64,000 nt of DNA from Lacrimispora celerecrescens (GTDB lineage Bacteria; Bacillota; Clostridia; Lachnospirales; Lachnospiraceae). The stretch lies in contig NZ_JPME01000004.1 of NCBI RefSeq assembly GCF_000732605.1, positions 24,659 through 88,658 of the forward strand. Reading direction: 5' to 3'. Each line of letters begins with the position of its first letter. The first letter of the stretch is position 1. Below are positions 27,228 to 36,474 of the stretch, one piece after another. A program made the translations under genes and the position numbers. The notes under the pieces were generated by a model. That model made no database searches, was not told where the DNA came from, and saw nothing but the letters and a program-made list of their open reading frames with translations.

Positions 27228-27264
27228 AAAAATCCCTGTGCCACATGACACAGGGGTGATTTTT
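27228..27264. terminator. Second, bidirectional hairpin after lysA
   Basis: AAAAATC...CCTGTG pairs with CACAGG...GATTTTT with a GGT bulge, and T-runs are present on both strands. It may also end minus-strand transcripts from the MazG-like gene. Confidence 0.65.
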
Positions 27265-27544
27265 CTTAGGATTTTCGGATTTCAAAAAGGGTGAAAGGAT
27301 AATTGATACATTGTGCATTTCTTATGGTCTTAGTATAACACACCGGCTCTAGAAAAGTTTGTATATTGTTTGAATAGATTATGAAGATTTTCTTAATTCA
27401 ATCGTTACGTGGAAAATCAGATGTAGTTAAAATAGCAAAAAAATCTGGACTCGCCCTCATGAGCTATTTGAAAAATTATAGTTATTACACAACTAGTGAC
27501 ATAAATCTAATCAATTAGTGGCATTATTCGGATGTCCATATCAA
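27265..27544. other. AT-rich gene-poor stretch
   Basis: A promoter-like TTGTGC-17-TATAAC lies at 27311-27339 on the plus strand. It is followed by a 45-codon frame (27381-27518, starting MKIFLIQSLRGKSD) that lacks a ribosome site. It may be a gene remnant or a short RNA. Nothing else is supportable. Confidence 0.3.
27311..27339 (+). promoter_or_regulatory. Orphan promoter-like element
   Basis: TTGTGC, a 17-bp spacer and TATAAC, with no convincing gene downstream on the plus strand. Confidence 0.35.
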
Positions 27545-27862
27545 TTAATTGGAAAATAGTTTATCTGCATCGTGGGAACCATATTTTTCATCATTTATAC
27601 GCTCTTTTACAGGAATCCATGTTTCCAGATTAATATCATAAAGATTAGCGATAGCGAGAGTATAGTACAGGACATCATAGAGTTCTTCTTCAATACTGCC
27701 CTTAAAAGAAGTCTCATTGGCAGGAGTTGTGTTCTTGCGTATTGCTTGGGCGAGTTCTCCGACTTCTTCTGATAATTTTAGAAAATAATCTTTTTTGAGG
27801 TCTGGATGATAATCTTTTTCTTTAATATATTTTTGTAATTTTGATATTGTGATATTTTTCAT
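27545..27862 (-). CDS. MazG-like nucleotide pyrophosphohydrolase
   Basis: A 105-residue all-helical protein with LKLSEEVGELAQAIRK and EEELYDVLYYTLAIAN, the ExxE...ExxxD metal-binding pattern of the MazG/dUTPase-like NTP pyrophosphatase superfamily. Single-domain MazG proteins clear non-canonical nucleotides; the substrate here is unknown. GGAGGTAAAAA precedes the ATG. Composition is AT-richer than the neighbours, and the gene sits with an orphan ORF in an accessory-looking patch. Confidence 0.82.
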   Translation of the reverse strand: MKNITISKLQKYIKEKDYHPDLKKDYFLKLSEEVGELAQAIRKNTTPANETSFKGSIEEELYDVLYYTLAIANLYDINLETWIPVKERINDEKYGSHDADKLFSN

Positions 27863-28051
27863 TTTTTACCTCCGATATGCCTAGTTTTTTATTTATTATT
27901 TCATATATGACACAAAATAACAAGAAAAAGAAAGGGTGAGTGCTGATAGCATAGCACTTTAGTGTAAGAAAATTATCGAAATTTGTAGGTAATATTTACT
28001 TTCTTTCGGCAAACCTTGGTATATAATATTAATATGGAGGTGAAAGATATA

Positions 28052-28330
28052 ATGGGTAGAACATGGCATTTATTTCCTGGTATTTATAGAAATAAGAGTA
28101 TAAGGAATTGTTTAAGGGGATTAGAAAGCAATGAAGATTATACAATATTTTATGATGATGGAATTTTTCAGTTTGAACGGAAAAGAGGAAGTAAAAAAAT
28201 AGTATGCGAGATTAGTGTAGGTGCGTTTTATGATATTTGTAATGGCTTATATGATAAAACCGAGATTAATAATCGAATAAATGATTTTATTCTGCAGCAA
28301 TTATATCTAAAAGGTGTTGAATTAGAGTAG
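28052..28330 (+). CDS. Hypothetical protein, 92 residues
   Basis: I do not recognise this protein. It starts MGRTWHLFPGIYRNKSIRNC, has mixed charged and aromatic residues, no membrane segment, and ends YLKGVELE. The coding case rests on GGAGGTGA 9 bases before ATG 28052, TATAAT-rich sequence just upstream and a hairpin terminator after it. The region is AT-rich and flanked by a MazG-like gene, so recent acquisition is possible. Confidence 0.6.
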   Translation: MGRTWHLFPGIYRNKSIRNCLRGLESNEDYTIFYDDGIFQFERKRGSKKIVCEISVGAFYDICNGLYDKTEINNRINDFILQQLYLKGVELE

Positions 28331-28375
28331 CCATTGGTCGATGGGTGCTTATTTCCCGTTTCGATCCTATTACAT

Positions 28376-28424
28376 AAAAATGAACCCACCATGTTGGTTT
28401 TATTCAACATATTGGGTTCATTTC
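28376..28424. terminator. Bidirectional terminator
   Basis: AAATGAACCC pairs with GGGTTCATTT outside an inner ATGTTG/CAACAT stem. It separates the hypothetical gene from the convergent M20 peptidase gene. Confidence 0.75.
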
Positions 28425-28448
28425 AATTCTGGGCCCGGCAGAAGATAT

Positions 28449-29609
28449 CTAGAAAAGAATGGAGCGTGCCAGTCTGGTGAGCACTTCCTCGCATCTTAAG
28501 ATATCTTCACAGGGGACAAATTCATCCGGCTTATGGGCCAGTTCCAGATCACCGGGACCATAGGACATGCAGTTGGGGTTGTGAAGCTTTCCGGCGATGA
28601 CGGCGGTGTCGGTATACCCGGGGAAATAGGAAACAGGGACCGTTTTTCCTGTGGTTTCTTCTGCTGCGGCTTTCAGGGCTTTTAATAAATAGGAGCTTTC
28701 ATCCTTTTCAATAAAAGGCCTGTCTCCTGTGATCTCATAAGAAGCTGTGATCCCTGGAACTGCGACTGCAGCTTCCCGGATGGCCTGTTCCACAATGGAG
28801 ATGGCAGCAGCTGTATCTGTGGGAGGTACCAGACGCATGTCGATCCAGACTTTGCATTGGTCAGGAACCACATACGGGCGGTATCCTCCTTCGATCTGGC
28901 CGAATGTGACGGTAGATATGCCCAGATCCTCATGGGAAGGGCATTCTCCGATCCGGCGGCGTATGGAAGAGATGATCTCGGCCATCGCGGCAATTGCATC
29001 GGCCCCTTTCCAGGGAGTGCTCGCATGGGCGGTTACTCCGGTAACGGTAACTTCAAACCAGGTACGCCCTTTATGAGCAACCTGGATCTGCCCGTTCGTT
29101 GGCTCTGTGTCCAGAATAAAGCTTTTTTCCGTTACCCAGCCTTCTCTTATCACATCCTCAACTCCCCGCATGAAATCTTCTTCATCAACAGTACCGATGA
29201 AAACAAAGGAATGCCTGGGGATTTTTCCGGAAGCCGCCTCCTTTGCCATAGCGGAAAAGGCGGAGAGGGCGCAGGCCAGTCCGGATTTCATGTCACAGGC
29301 TCCCCGGCCATAGATACTACCATTGATAACCTCCGCTCCGAGAGGGTCGGTTGTCCAGCCGTCTCCAATGGTCACCGTATCCATGTGGCAGATATAAACA
29401 AGGGCCGGGTCGTCGATTTCCCCTTTGATTTTTGCCATAATATTATAACGGCCCGGGAGGACCTCTTTTTTAATGACAGGGACAGGCAGGGAAGATAACC
29501 TGTTAAAAATATATTCGGCAATATTTTTTTCGTATGCACCGGGATCCGTACTGTCGATGCGGATCAGGTTCTGTGTCAGCAAAGTGGCATCGGATCGATG
29601 ATTTTCCAT
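28449..29609 (-). CDS. M20-family metallopeptidase (ArgE/DapE/ACY1-like)
   Basis: The 386-residue zinc amidohydrolase has the first metal motif ICHMDTVT (about 80), GRGACDMKSG (about 115), the catalytic glutamates GTVDEEDF (about 150), an inserted dimerisation domain and a final histidine in ELAHKPDEF (about 362). The family includes acetylornithine deacetylase, succinyl-diaminopimelate desuccinylase and aminoacylase; the exact substrate cannot be fixed. Monocistronic. The start is preceded by AAGGAGAT. Confidence 0.88.
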   Translation of the reverse strand: MENHRSDATLLTQNLIRIDSTDPGAYEKNIAEYIFNRLSSLPVPVIKKEVLPGRYNIMAKIKGEIDDPALVYICHMDTVTIGDGWTTDPLGAEVINGSIYGRGACDMKSGLACALSAFSAMAKEAASGKIPRHSFVFIGTVDEEDFMRGVEDVIREGWVTEKSFILDTEPTNGQIQVAHKGRTWFEVTVTGVTAHASTPWKGADAIAAMAEIISSIRRRIGECPSHEDLGISTVTFGQIEGGYRPYVVPDQCKVWIDMRLVPPTDTAAAISIVEQAIREAAVAVPGITASYEITGDRPFIEKDESSYLLKALKAAAEETTGKTVPVSYFPGYTDTAVIAGKLHNPNCMSYGPGDLELAHKPDEFVPCEDILRCEEVLTRLARSILF

Positions 29610-29766
29610 AATAATCTCCTTACATGTTATTTTATATCCATTATAGGAATGGATTTGCAGAAAGTAAATGGTATTTGACTAAAATCTTCTTTTGTATTTC
29701 GGAGGAAAAGAAACCACATGAGCCAAACCGGAATATCCTAATAAAAAAGGAATCAGGTAATGGACT

Positions 29767-30656
29767 GTGAATCATGTGAGAGAAGCAATACACTGTGATG
29801 CTGCCCATCGTATGGGTTATACAGGACGTGGGATTGGAGTTGCAGTTCTCGATACGGGGATTTATCTTCATGAGGACTTTGAACATAGAATGGCGGCTTT
29901 TGTAGATATTGTACACCGCAGAAGGGACACCTATGACGATAACGGTCATGGGACCCATATATCAGGAATCATCGGAGGCAGCGGCATCGCTTCCGGAGGA
30001 ATGTATATGGGCATTGCACCAGAGTGTCATATCATTATGCTTAAGGTATTGGATAAAAAAGGAAACGGCTATGCTTCAGATGTGTTAGCTGGACTTAAAT
30101 GGATACGTGATAACAGAGAAAGGTATGGGATCAGGATTGTAAATATTTCTGTTGGTTCCTTTTCGAAAAAGGGGATGACAGAGAATTCTGTTCTTGTGCG
30201 TGGAGTAAATGCGGCATGGGATGACGGGCTGGTGGTCTGTGTGGCCGCAGGAAACATGGGACCGGGCATGAATACCATCACAACTCCGGGAATCAGCCGG
30301 AAGGTGATCACTGTGGGGTGCTCAGATGATTATAAAGAGGTCAATGTTATGGGAAACCGAATGATCGATTATTCCGGAAGAGGTCCCACCGGGGCCTGCA
30401 TCTGCAAACCGGAAATCATCGCTCCGGGAGCAGGGATTATCAGCTGTGCCAATGAATCAGGCAATACCTTGCCAAAAGCGGAACCTCAATGTCGACGCCC
30501 CTGGTTTCAGGGGCGATTGCGCTTCTCCTTCAAAAATATCCCTATTTAACCAATCGGGATGTGAAACTAATGTTAAGAGAGCGGGCAGTGGATCTGGGGC
30601 TTCCCATTAATCAGCAGGGCTGGGGGATGCTTGATGTGGAGAAGCTTTTGATGTAA
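29767..30656 (+). pseudogene. Subtilisin-like serine protease with a frameshift before the catalytic serine
   Basis: The first frame (29767-30549) starts at GTG and gives an intracellular-type subtilase without signal or pro-peptide. Catalytic Asp is in VAVLDTGI and His in DNGHGTHISG; the oxyanion Asn region is VVCVAAGNMGPG. Near 30465-30480 the homology moves to the -1 frame, which continues SGTSMSTPLVSGAIALLLQK (catalytic Ser) to a stop at 30654-30656. One missing base explains it. As written, the protein ends without its serine. A CCAAAAG run at the junction could permit -1 slippage, but no stimulator is evident. Confidence 0.8.
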
Positions 30657-30834
30657 TAGAAAAACGTATGAATATTAACAGGGCTTCTGCGGGAAAGTTT
30701 GACCCGTGGAGGCCCATATATTGTTTAGCACATGCCGGTTCTAATCCTCATGAAGAGGGGAGGGACTGTATGGCAGCGGTGTATGCGTACAGGAAATAAA
30801 ACATTGTACGAGCCATACATTATAAGAGGAATAT

Positions 30835-30848
30835 GCATAAATTTATGC
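30835..30848. promoter_or_regulatory. 14-bp palindrome before the flavoenzyme gene
   Basis: GCATAAATTTATGC is a perfect palindrome 11 bases before the AAGGAGAG ribosome site. It could be a MarR- or TetR-like operator. No regulator gene is adjacent. Confidence 0.35.
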
Positions 30849-30872
30849 GTCCAATTATTAAGGAGAGATACA

Positions 30873-32225
30873 ATGAAATATAAAAAGGAACCTGAACTGA
30901 CTGGACGGATTGTTTTGCCAAATGATCCGCTGTACAACTCCGCCCGTCAGGAATTCAATACGTTTTTTAATAAATTTCCACTGGTTATTGTTTTCGCAAG
31001 GGAAACACAGGATGTCATCAATGCAATACGCTGGGCGCGTTATAACGGAGTACCACTTCGAATGCGCTCTGGACGCCACAACTACGAGGGTGTGTCTGCG
31101 TTAAATGGCGGGCTTATCATCGATGTCAGCGAAATGAAACAACTGGAGATAAATCAAAAAAAAGGTACAGTCACACTCCAGACAGGGCTTCGGAATATTG
31201 AAATCATAGAAGAACTTGGTTCACAGGGTTTAGTCGTTCCACCGGGGCTATGCCCTACCCCTGGCATTGCTGGCGTTACCTTGGGCGGCGGGCATAGCAG
31301 CCTTTCCAGGCCTTGGGGGCTTGTTATTGACAATCTTCTGGAGGCAGAGTTGGTAGATGCAGATGGCTGTGTGCTGCATGCAAGTGCAGACCGCAATGCA
31401 GACCTGTTTTGGGCTCTGCGGGGTGGAGGCGGCGGTAACTTTGGCGTTTGCACTTCCTTCTGTTTTCGTACGCACGAAATCGATACGGTGGCTTATGCCG
31501 CAATCAACTGGGAACTTGAAGACTTGAAGCCGGTGCTAAAGGTCTGGCAGGAATATACGCTTCCCGACGCAGACATCAGGTTTACACCGCTGTTATCGAT
31601 TATATCAGGAGAGCAGCCTCTTTTGCTTGCACAAGGGGTGTTTCTCGGCTCAGCCAAGGAATTGCGCGAATTGCTTCGTCCCTTACTCCGGACCGGTTCG
31701 CCGAGCAGCGTTTTTATTGAGGATATACCATGGGTAGAAGCCGCAGCCCGAATCGGCAGGACCCAGCCCGTCAGCCCGGAGCCATTTAAAAGCGTTGGGC
31801 CTTATGTAGATGCATTGCTGCCGGACGAGGCAATTGACATCATACAGCGTTTTATTACAAATCCTCCAACCTCTGCTGTGTCTCTCTTGTTTCATGGCCT
31901 GGGTGGGGCGGTAGCCGATATTCCCAGTAAAGCCACAGCGTATTTCCAGCGTAAGGCACTGTCAAATATGTCTATTTACGCCACATGGAATGAGCCTGAA
32001 GGCGCTGGCCCTGGTATTCATTGGGTGGATCAATTCCGAAGGGAAATGCTGCCATATACCAATGGTGTTTATATCAACACCCAGGATCTGTCCATTGAAA
32101 ACTGGCCAAAGGATTACTACGGCGGTAACTTTGAGCGCTTGACCAGAATCAAGGCAAAGTACGATCCGGAGAATTTTTTCCGTTTTCCGCAAAGCATTCC
32201 ACCGACTTTCGGCTGCCGCGAATAA
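30873..32225 (+). CDS. FAD-binding oxidoreductase, berberine-bridge-enzyme type
   Basis: A 450-residue VAO/PCMH-fold flavoprotein. SGRHNYEG (about 70) and PGLCPTPGIAGVTLGGG (about 125-142) hold the His and Cys expected for bicovalent FAD attachment. The C-terminal YYGGNFERLTRIKAKYDPENFF is the BBE domain. Such enzymes oxidise sugars, oligosaccharides or secondary metabolites with O2, which is unusual for an anaerobe; another acceptor is possible. ATG 30873 follows AAGGAGAG by 7 bases. Monocistronic with a terminator. Confidence 0.88.
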   Translation: MKYKKEPELTGRIVLPNDPLYNSARQEFNTFFNKFPLVIVFARETQDVINAIRWARYNGVPLRMRSGRHNYEGVSALNGGLIIDVSEMKQLEINQKKGTVTLQTGLRNIEIIEELGSQGLVVPPGLCPTPGIAGVTLGGGHSSLSRPWGLVIDNLLEAELVDADGCVLHASADRNADLFWALRGGGGGNFGVCTSFCFRTHEIDTVAYAAINWELEDLKPVLKVWQEYTLPDADIRFTPLLSIISGEQPLLLAQGVFLGSAKELRELLRPLLRTGSPSSVFIEDIPWVEAAARIGRTQPVSPEPFKSVGPYVDALLPDEAIDIIQRFITNPPTSAVSLLFHGLGGAVADIPSKATAYFQRKALSNMSIYATWNEPEGAGPGIHWVDQFRREMLPYTNGVYINTQDLSIENWPKDYYGGNFERLTRIKAKYDPENFFRFPQSIPPTFGCRE

Positions 32226-32273
32226 CTGATAGAGAAATGCATAGGTTTTTAGTGGGAACAATTGCATGGTAAT

Positions 32274-32319
32274 AAAAAACCGTGTTTATCCGGGTATTTT
32301 GAGAATAGCACGGTTTTTT
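32274..32319. terminator. Bidirectional terminator after the flavoenzyme gene
   Basis: AAAAAACCGTG pairs with CACGGTTTTTT around a 24-nt loop. Confidence 0.82.
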
Positions 32320-32563
32320 CCTGAATGATGCTTATTGCAGGTCAGTTGATAAAGCAAATTCGGATTGATATTCTTGCAAAATAATACTTGCACCTACATC
32401 CCTCCTATGCTATAGTAAATTAACAGTATGAAAGCAGTCTGTCTTTCTCTTCAACTTCCAGGCATTTCGCCGGAACATCCCTATTGAATTCATTAATACG
32501 AAATTTTTTGCTGTGTGGGTTAGGAGTGTGGTGCGTATTGAGCTCAGAAGTATAAAATTCTGG
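32320..32563. other. Gene-free stretch upstream of recA
   Basis: No ORF with a ribosome site is visible in these 244 bases. The recA promoter begins at 32564. Nothing further is supported. Confidence 0.5.
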
Positions 32564-32592
32564 TTGACATTTGCCCCGAAGTATACTATGAT
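32564..32592 (+). promoter_or_regulatory. recA promoter
   Basis: TTGACA, a 17-bp spacer and TATGAT. Confidence 0.85.
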
Positions 32593-32606
32593 TATAAACA
32601 GAAAAA

Positions 32607-32618
32607 GAACATTTGTTC
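32607..32618. promoter_or_regulatory. LexA (SOS) box of recA
   Basis: GAAC-ATTT-GTTC, followed by G, matches the Gram-positive box CGAACNNNNGTTCG except for the first base (A). It lies between the -10 and the recA ribosome site, so LexA bound there would block the promoter. Confidence 0.85.
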
Positions 32619-32633
32619 GCATCGGAGGATAAT

Positions 32634-33728
32634 ATGAATAAAGATGATAAGCTAAAGGCGCTTGATGCCGCCCTTACTCAGATAGAAAAGGCATATGGAA
32701 AAGGCTCTGTTATGAAACTGGGCGACTCAGGCACAAATATGAATGTGGAGACCATACCAACGGGAGCATTAAGCCTTGATATTGCCCTTGGACTGGGCGG
32801 AATTCCAAAGGGAAGGGTTGTGGAGATCTACGGACCGGAATCCAGTGGTAAGACGACAGTTGCCCTTCATATGATCGCAGAAGTTCAAAAGAGAGGCGGC
32901 ATCGCAGGATTTATTGACGCGGAGCATGCCCTTGATCCTGTTTACGCCAAGAACATAGGAGTGGATATTGATAACCTTTACATTTCCCAGCCGGATAACG
33001 GGGAGCAGGCATTGGAGATCACAGAGACCATGGTAAGATCCGGTGCCGTTGACATTGTAATCGTAGACTCGGTGGCAGCACTTGTGCCAAAGGCCGAGAT
33101 CGAAGGAGATATGGGTGATTCCCATGTGGGTCTTCAGGCGCGTCTGATGTCCCAGGCTCTTAGAAAGCTGACGGCCATTATCAGCAAGTCTAACTGTATT
33201 GTTCTGTTTATTAATCAGCTCCGCGAGAAAGTGGGAGTGATGTTTGGAAGTCCCGAGACCACCACAGGAGGACGTGCCCTTAAGTTCTACGCGTCTGTCC
33301 GCCTGGATATCCGTAAGATCGAGACCTTAAAGCAGGGCGGCGACATGGTAGGAAACCGGGTCCGTGTCAAGGTAGTTAAGAATAAGATCGCACCGCCATT
33401 TAAGGAGGCGGAATTCGACATCATGTTCGGCAAAGGTATTTCCAAGGAAGGAGATATCCTGGATCTGGCGGTAAAAGAGAATATCGTGGAAAAAAGCGGT
33501 GCATGGTTTGCATATAATAACGTCAAGATCGGCCAGGGACGTGAAAATGCCAAAATTTATCTTCAGGACAATCCGGCCGTTTGTCTGGAGGTAGAGAACA
33601 AGGTCCGTATAAAATATGGGCTTCATGAAGAAAGCAGTATAGAGCCGGAGCGTGCTGGTGCAGCTGCTGCTAAGGAAAGCAAGAGAATCAAGGCAGAAGA
33701 AAGCAAGGACGAAACTTCCAAGGAGTAA
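32634..33728 (+). CDS. recA: RecA recombinase
   Basis: The DNA strand-exchange ATPase and co-protease for LexA. The 364-residue protein has Walker [10 protein letters not shown], Walker [11 protein letters not shown], the L2 loop region [22 protein letters not shown] and an acidic/lysine-rich C-terminal tail. ATG 32634 follows GGAGG by 5 bases; an earlier TTG at 32613 would lie within the SOS box and is rejected. SOS-controlled by the box at 32607-32618. recX follows 64 bases later. Confidence 0.98.
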   Translation: MNKDDKLKALDAALTQIEKAYGKGSVMKLGDSGTNMNVETIPTGALSLDIALGLGGIPKGRVVEIYGPESSGKTTVALHMIAEVQKRGGIAGFIDAEHALDPVYAKNIGVDIDNLYISQPDNGEQALEITETMVRSGAVDIVIVDSVAALVPKAEIEGDMGDSHVGLQARLMSQALRKLTAIISKSNCIVLFINQLREKVGVMFGSPETTTGGRALKFYASVRLDIRKIETLKQGGDMVGNRVRVKVVKNKIAPPFKEAEFDIMFGKGISKEGDILDLAVKENIVEKSGAWFAYNNVKIGQGRENAKIYLQDNPAVCLEVENKVRIKYGLHEESSIEPERAGAAAAKESKRIKAEESKDETSKE

Positions 33729-33792
33729 TCCCACAAGGTTTTGGCCGGCGGACTCATGGGCACCGGGTGAATAATTAAAATAAGGGGCATAT

Positions 33793-34401
33793 ATGATAGT
33801 TATGGAAATCGTGCCCGTTGATAAACGCAGGAGTAAAGTCATTCTGGATGAAGACTTTACTCTTGTCCTTTATCGAGGGGAACTTAGAAAATTTGGAATT
33901 GAGGAAGGAAAGCCGATTTCCGAAGAGACTTATGAGGAGATCCTACGGGAGGTTTTGTTTAAAAGGGCCAGGGAAAGGGTCCTTTTTCTTCTGAAATCCT
34001 CAGATAAGACAGAACAGGAACTGAGACGGAAATTAAAGGACGGAGGGTATCCGAAAGAGGCTGCCGATTACGCCATAGAATTTTTAAAAGAGCATCATTT
34101 TATTGATGATGAGAACTATGGCCGCAGATACGTAGAATTCAATTCGGAACGGAAAAGTCAAAGGCAGATTCAGTACGAGCTGCAGAAAAAAGGGCTGGAC
34201 AAAGAGGTGATTCAGGAGATCCTTAGTGAACAGCCTGTGGATGAAGAAGCCCAGATACTAGCCTATCTGAAAAAAAAGTGCATAAAGGCGGAGGAAATGG
34301 ACTTTAAGGAACGAGGAAAAGTGATGGCCGCCCTGGGTAGACGCGGTTTTTCCTATGATGCAATAAGTCATGTTTTAGGCGGCTTTTATAGTGAGGATTG
34401 A
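33793..34401 (+). CDS. recX: Regulatory protein RecX
   Basis: A 202-residue helical-repeat protein that binds RecA filaments and limits them. RecX features are YALRxL-like repeats such as LLKSSDKTEQELRRKLKDGG and IDDENYGRRYVEFNSE. It starts at ATG 33793 after AAGGGG. No terminator is seen between recA and recX, so they are probably one transcript, which fits SOS co-regulation. Confidence 0.93.
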   Translation: MIVMEIVPVDKRRSKVILDEDFTLVLYRGELRKFGIEEGKPISEETYEEILREVLFKRARERVLFLLKSSDKTEQELRRKLKDGGYPKEAADYAIEFLKEHHFIDDENYGRRYVEFNSERKSQRQIQYELQKKGLDKEVIQEILSEQPVDEEAQILAYLKKKCIKAEEMDFKERGKVMAALGRRGFSYDAISHVLGGFYSED

Positions 34402-34448
34402 CAACAAGGAAAATGTGTATAAGTATACCTGAAACACAGGCGAAATAC

Positions 34449-34477
34449 TTGACATAATGTATAAAACAGTTTAAAAT
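34449..34477 (+). promoter_or_regulatory. rny promoter
   Basis: TTGACA, a 17-bp spacer and TAAAAT, 50 bases before the rny start. Confidence 0.7.
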
Positions 34478-34513
34478 TGTAGTGTTGTATTGTTGTACAA
34501 TGAAAATCTAATA

Positions 34514-34526
34514 AGGAGGTGCTCCT
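34514..34526 (+). promoter_or_regulatory. Ribosome site of rny inside a hairpin
   Basis: AGGAG-gtg-CTCCT forms a 5-bp stem in which the ribosome-binding sequence is one arm, and the GTG start follows directly. This could damp translation of RNase Y. Confidence 0.45.
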
Positions 34527-36086
34527 GTGTCAGTATCAGTATTCATGGCTATATTGATTGCAATTGTAGTATCAGTAGTAGTTGCTTTTATTGCCTGGTC
34601 TGCTGCCATCACGTATCGTAAGAACGCTTACGAGAGCAAGATTGGCACTGCAGAAGAAAAATCCCGGGAAATAATAGATGAAGCATTAAAGACCGCTGAG
34701 ACAAAGAAGCGCGAAGCTCTCCTTGAGGCAAAAGAAGAGTCTTTAAAGACTAAGAATGAACTGGAGAAGGAAACCAGGGAAAGAAGAGCTGAGCTTCAAC
34801 GTTATGAAAGAAGAGTACTAAGCAAGGAAGAAAACCTGGACAAGAAGTCCGAGGTTATGGAAAAACGAGAAGCAGGTCTGGCTGCTCGAGAGGACGCCCT
34901 GAATAAGAGAAATGCCGAAGTGGAATCTCTCTATGAAAAAGGCATTCAGGAACTGGAAAAAATTTCCGGACTTACCTCCGAACAGGCAAAAGAATATCTT
35001 TTAAAATCTGTTGAAGATGATGTTAAACATGACACTGCGAAATTAATTAAGGAACTTGACAACAAAGCAAAAGAAGAAGCCGAGAAAAAGGCGAGGGAAT
35101 ACGTGGTTACAGCCATTCAAAGATGTGCTGCAGACCATGTAGCAGAAACTACTGTTTCTGTTGTGCAGCTACCTAACGATGAGATGAAAGGAAGAATCAT
35201 CGGAAGAGAAGGCCGCAACATCCGTACGTTAGAGACCCTTACGGGCGTGGAACTCATTATTGATGACACCCCTGAGGCAGTTGTATTATCCGGATTCGAT
35301 CCGGTTCGTAGAGAAGTAGCCAGAATCGCGTTGGAACGCCTTATTGTGGATGGACGTATTCATCCGGCCAGAATTGAAGAAATGGTAGAAAAGGCACAAA
35401 AAGAGGTAGAAACCAATATGCGTGAGGAAGGAGAAGCCGCTGCTCTTGAAGTGGGCATTCACGGACTTCATCCGGAACTCATCAGATTGCTTGGCAAACT
35501 GAGATACAGAACAAGCTACGGTCAGAATGCCTTAAAGCATTCCATTGAGGTAGCCCAATTATCGGGGCTATTGGCAGGAGAGATCGGCCTTGATATCCGC
35601 ATGGCCAAACGTGCCGGTTTACTACATGACATCGGAAAAGCCGTTGACCATGAGATGGAAGGTTCTCATATTCAGCTGGGTGTGGAGTTGTGTAAGAAAT
35701 ATAAGGAATCTGCAATCGTGCTGAACACTGTGGAATCACATCATGGCGATGTTGAACCACAGAGCCTTATCGCTTGCATTGTCCAGGCAGCAGATACCAT
35801 ATCTGCCGCAAGACCTGGAGCAAGAAGAGAGACTCTGGAGACATATACAAACAGATTAAAACAGTTAGAAGATATCACCAATTCCTTTAAGGGAGTGGAC
35901 AAGTCCTTTGCCATTCAGGCAGGACGCGAAGTTCGGATTATGGTAGTTCCGGAGCAAATCAACGATGATGATATGATTCTTTTAGCCCGTGATATTTCCA
36001 AGAAGATTGAAGAATCTCTTGAATACCCGGGACAGATCAAGGTCAACGTGATCCGGGAGTCCAGAGTTACAGATTACGCAAAATAA
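34527..36086 (+). CDS. rny: Ribonuclease Y
   Basis: A membrane-anchored endoribonuclease that starts decay of many mRNAs in Firmicutes. The 519-residue protein has an N-terminal helix (about 5-25), a long coiled coil (about 30-190), a KH domain with [15 protein letters not shown] (about 210-225) and an HD domain ([21 protein letters not shown], about 335-375). Start: GTG 34527 with AAGGAGGTG 6-13 bases upstream; a TTG/ATG further in is less likely. Monocistronic, with its own promoter and terminator. Confidence 0.96.
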   Translation: MSVSVFMAILIAIVVSVVVAFIAWSAAITYRKNAYESKIGTAEEKSREIIDEALKTAETKKREALLEAKEESLKTKNELEKETRERRAELQRYERRVLSKEENLDKKSEVMEKREAGLAAREDALNKRNAEVESLYEKGIQELEKISGLTSEQAKEYLLKSVEDDVKHDTAKLIKELDNKAKEEAEKKAREYVVTAIQRCAADHVAETTVSVVQLPNDEMKGRIIGREGRNIRTLETLTGVELIIDDTPEAVVLSGFDPVRREVARIALERLIVDGRIHPARIEEMVEKAQKEVETNMREEGEAAALEVGIHGLHPELIRLLGKLRYRTSYGQNALKHSIEVAQLSGLLAGEIGLDIRMAKRAGLLHDIGKAVDHEMEGSHIQLGVELCKKYKESAIVLNTVESHHGDVEPQSLIACIVQAADTISAARPGARRETLETYTNRLKQLEDITNSFKGVDKSFAIQAGREVRIMVVPEQINDDDMILLARDISKKIEESLEYPGQIKVNVIRESRVTDYAK

Positions 36087-36089
36087 GAT

Positions 36090-36142
36090 AATGCCCTAAA
36101 ACCGTAGAAGTTTTTATTCTTACGGGATTAGGGCATTTTTTG
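36090..36142 (+). terminator. rny terminator
   Basis: AATGCCCTAA pairs with TTAGGGCATT outside a CCGTAGAAG/CTTACGG inner stem, followed by TTTTTG. A diverged copy of this element and of the end of rny occurs at 36452-36514. Confidence 0.88.
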
Positions 36143-36163
36143 TTAATTATGTGTGACTCAAAA

Positions 36164-36297
36164 TTATCTGGAATTCATTAACAGAAGCATATCTTCGCCT
36201 GCATTTAATTCAAATTGATAGCAGCCGTTTTCCAAGGTATCATATTTCAACCCTTGATATTACTCGATTACAAATTCTGTTTCGCGATCATTACCCC
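36164..36297 (-). pseudogene. Possible coding remnant, minus strand
   Basis: The minus strand reads a protein-like tail, DTLENGCYQFELNAGEDMLL, ending at a stop at 36164-36166. An internal stop at 36260-36262 separates it from RETEFVIE. The pattern suggests the C-terminus of a decayed carbohydrate-active protein, but no family can be assigned. Confidence 0.3.
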
Positions 36298-36349
36298 CTC
36301 ACAGTATAGGAAAGAGCAAACAAAGACAATATAGTTTTAAATGTTTTTC

Positions 36350-36378
36350 TTGAATATAGTAAAGAATTGATGTATTAT
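36350..36378 (+). promoter_or_regulatory. Promoter upstream of the DacF-type gene
   Basis: TTGAAT, a 17-bp spacer and TATTAT. It gives a leader of about 155 bases that includes the hairpin at 36475-36514. Confidence 0.5.
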
Positions 36379-36474
36379 AATATAAATGCCCTTTTTCAGA
36401 TCAGTCTAAGGTCAGAAAGATGCTTAAAGTTAAAAAATCTCGGGGCAGATTTAAACTATGCGAAGTAATATAAT

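Noticed and set aside
28857..29498. 213-codon plus-strand ORF inside the M20 peptidase gene
   Set aside because: Mirror of conserved metallopeptidase motifs on the other strand; no family similarity.
30465..30480. Programmed -1 frameshift in the subtilisin gene
   Set aside because: The CCAAAAG run is not a standard heptamer and no downstream stem or pseudoknot is evident; a single-base deletion is simpler.
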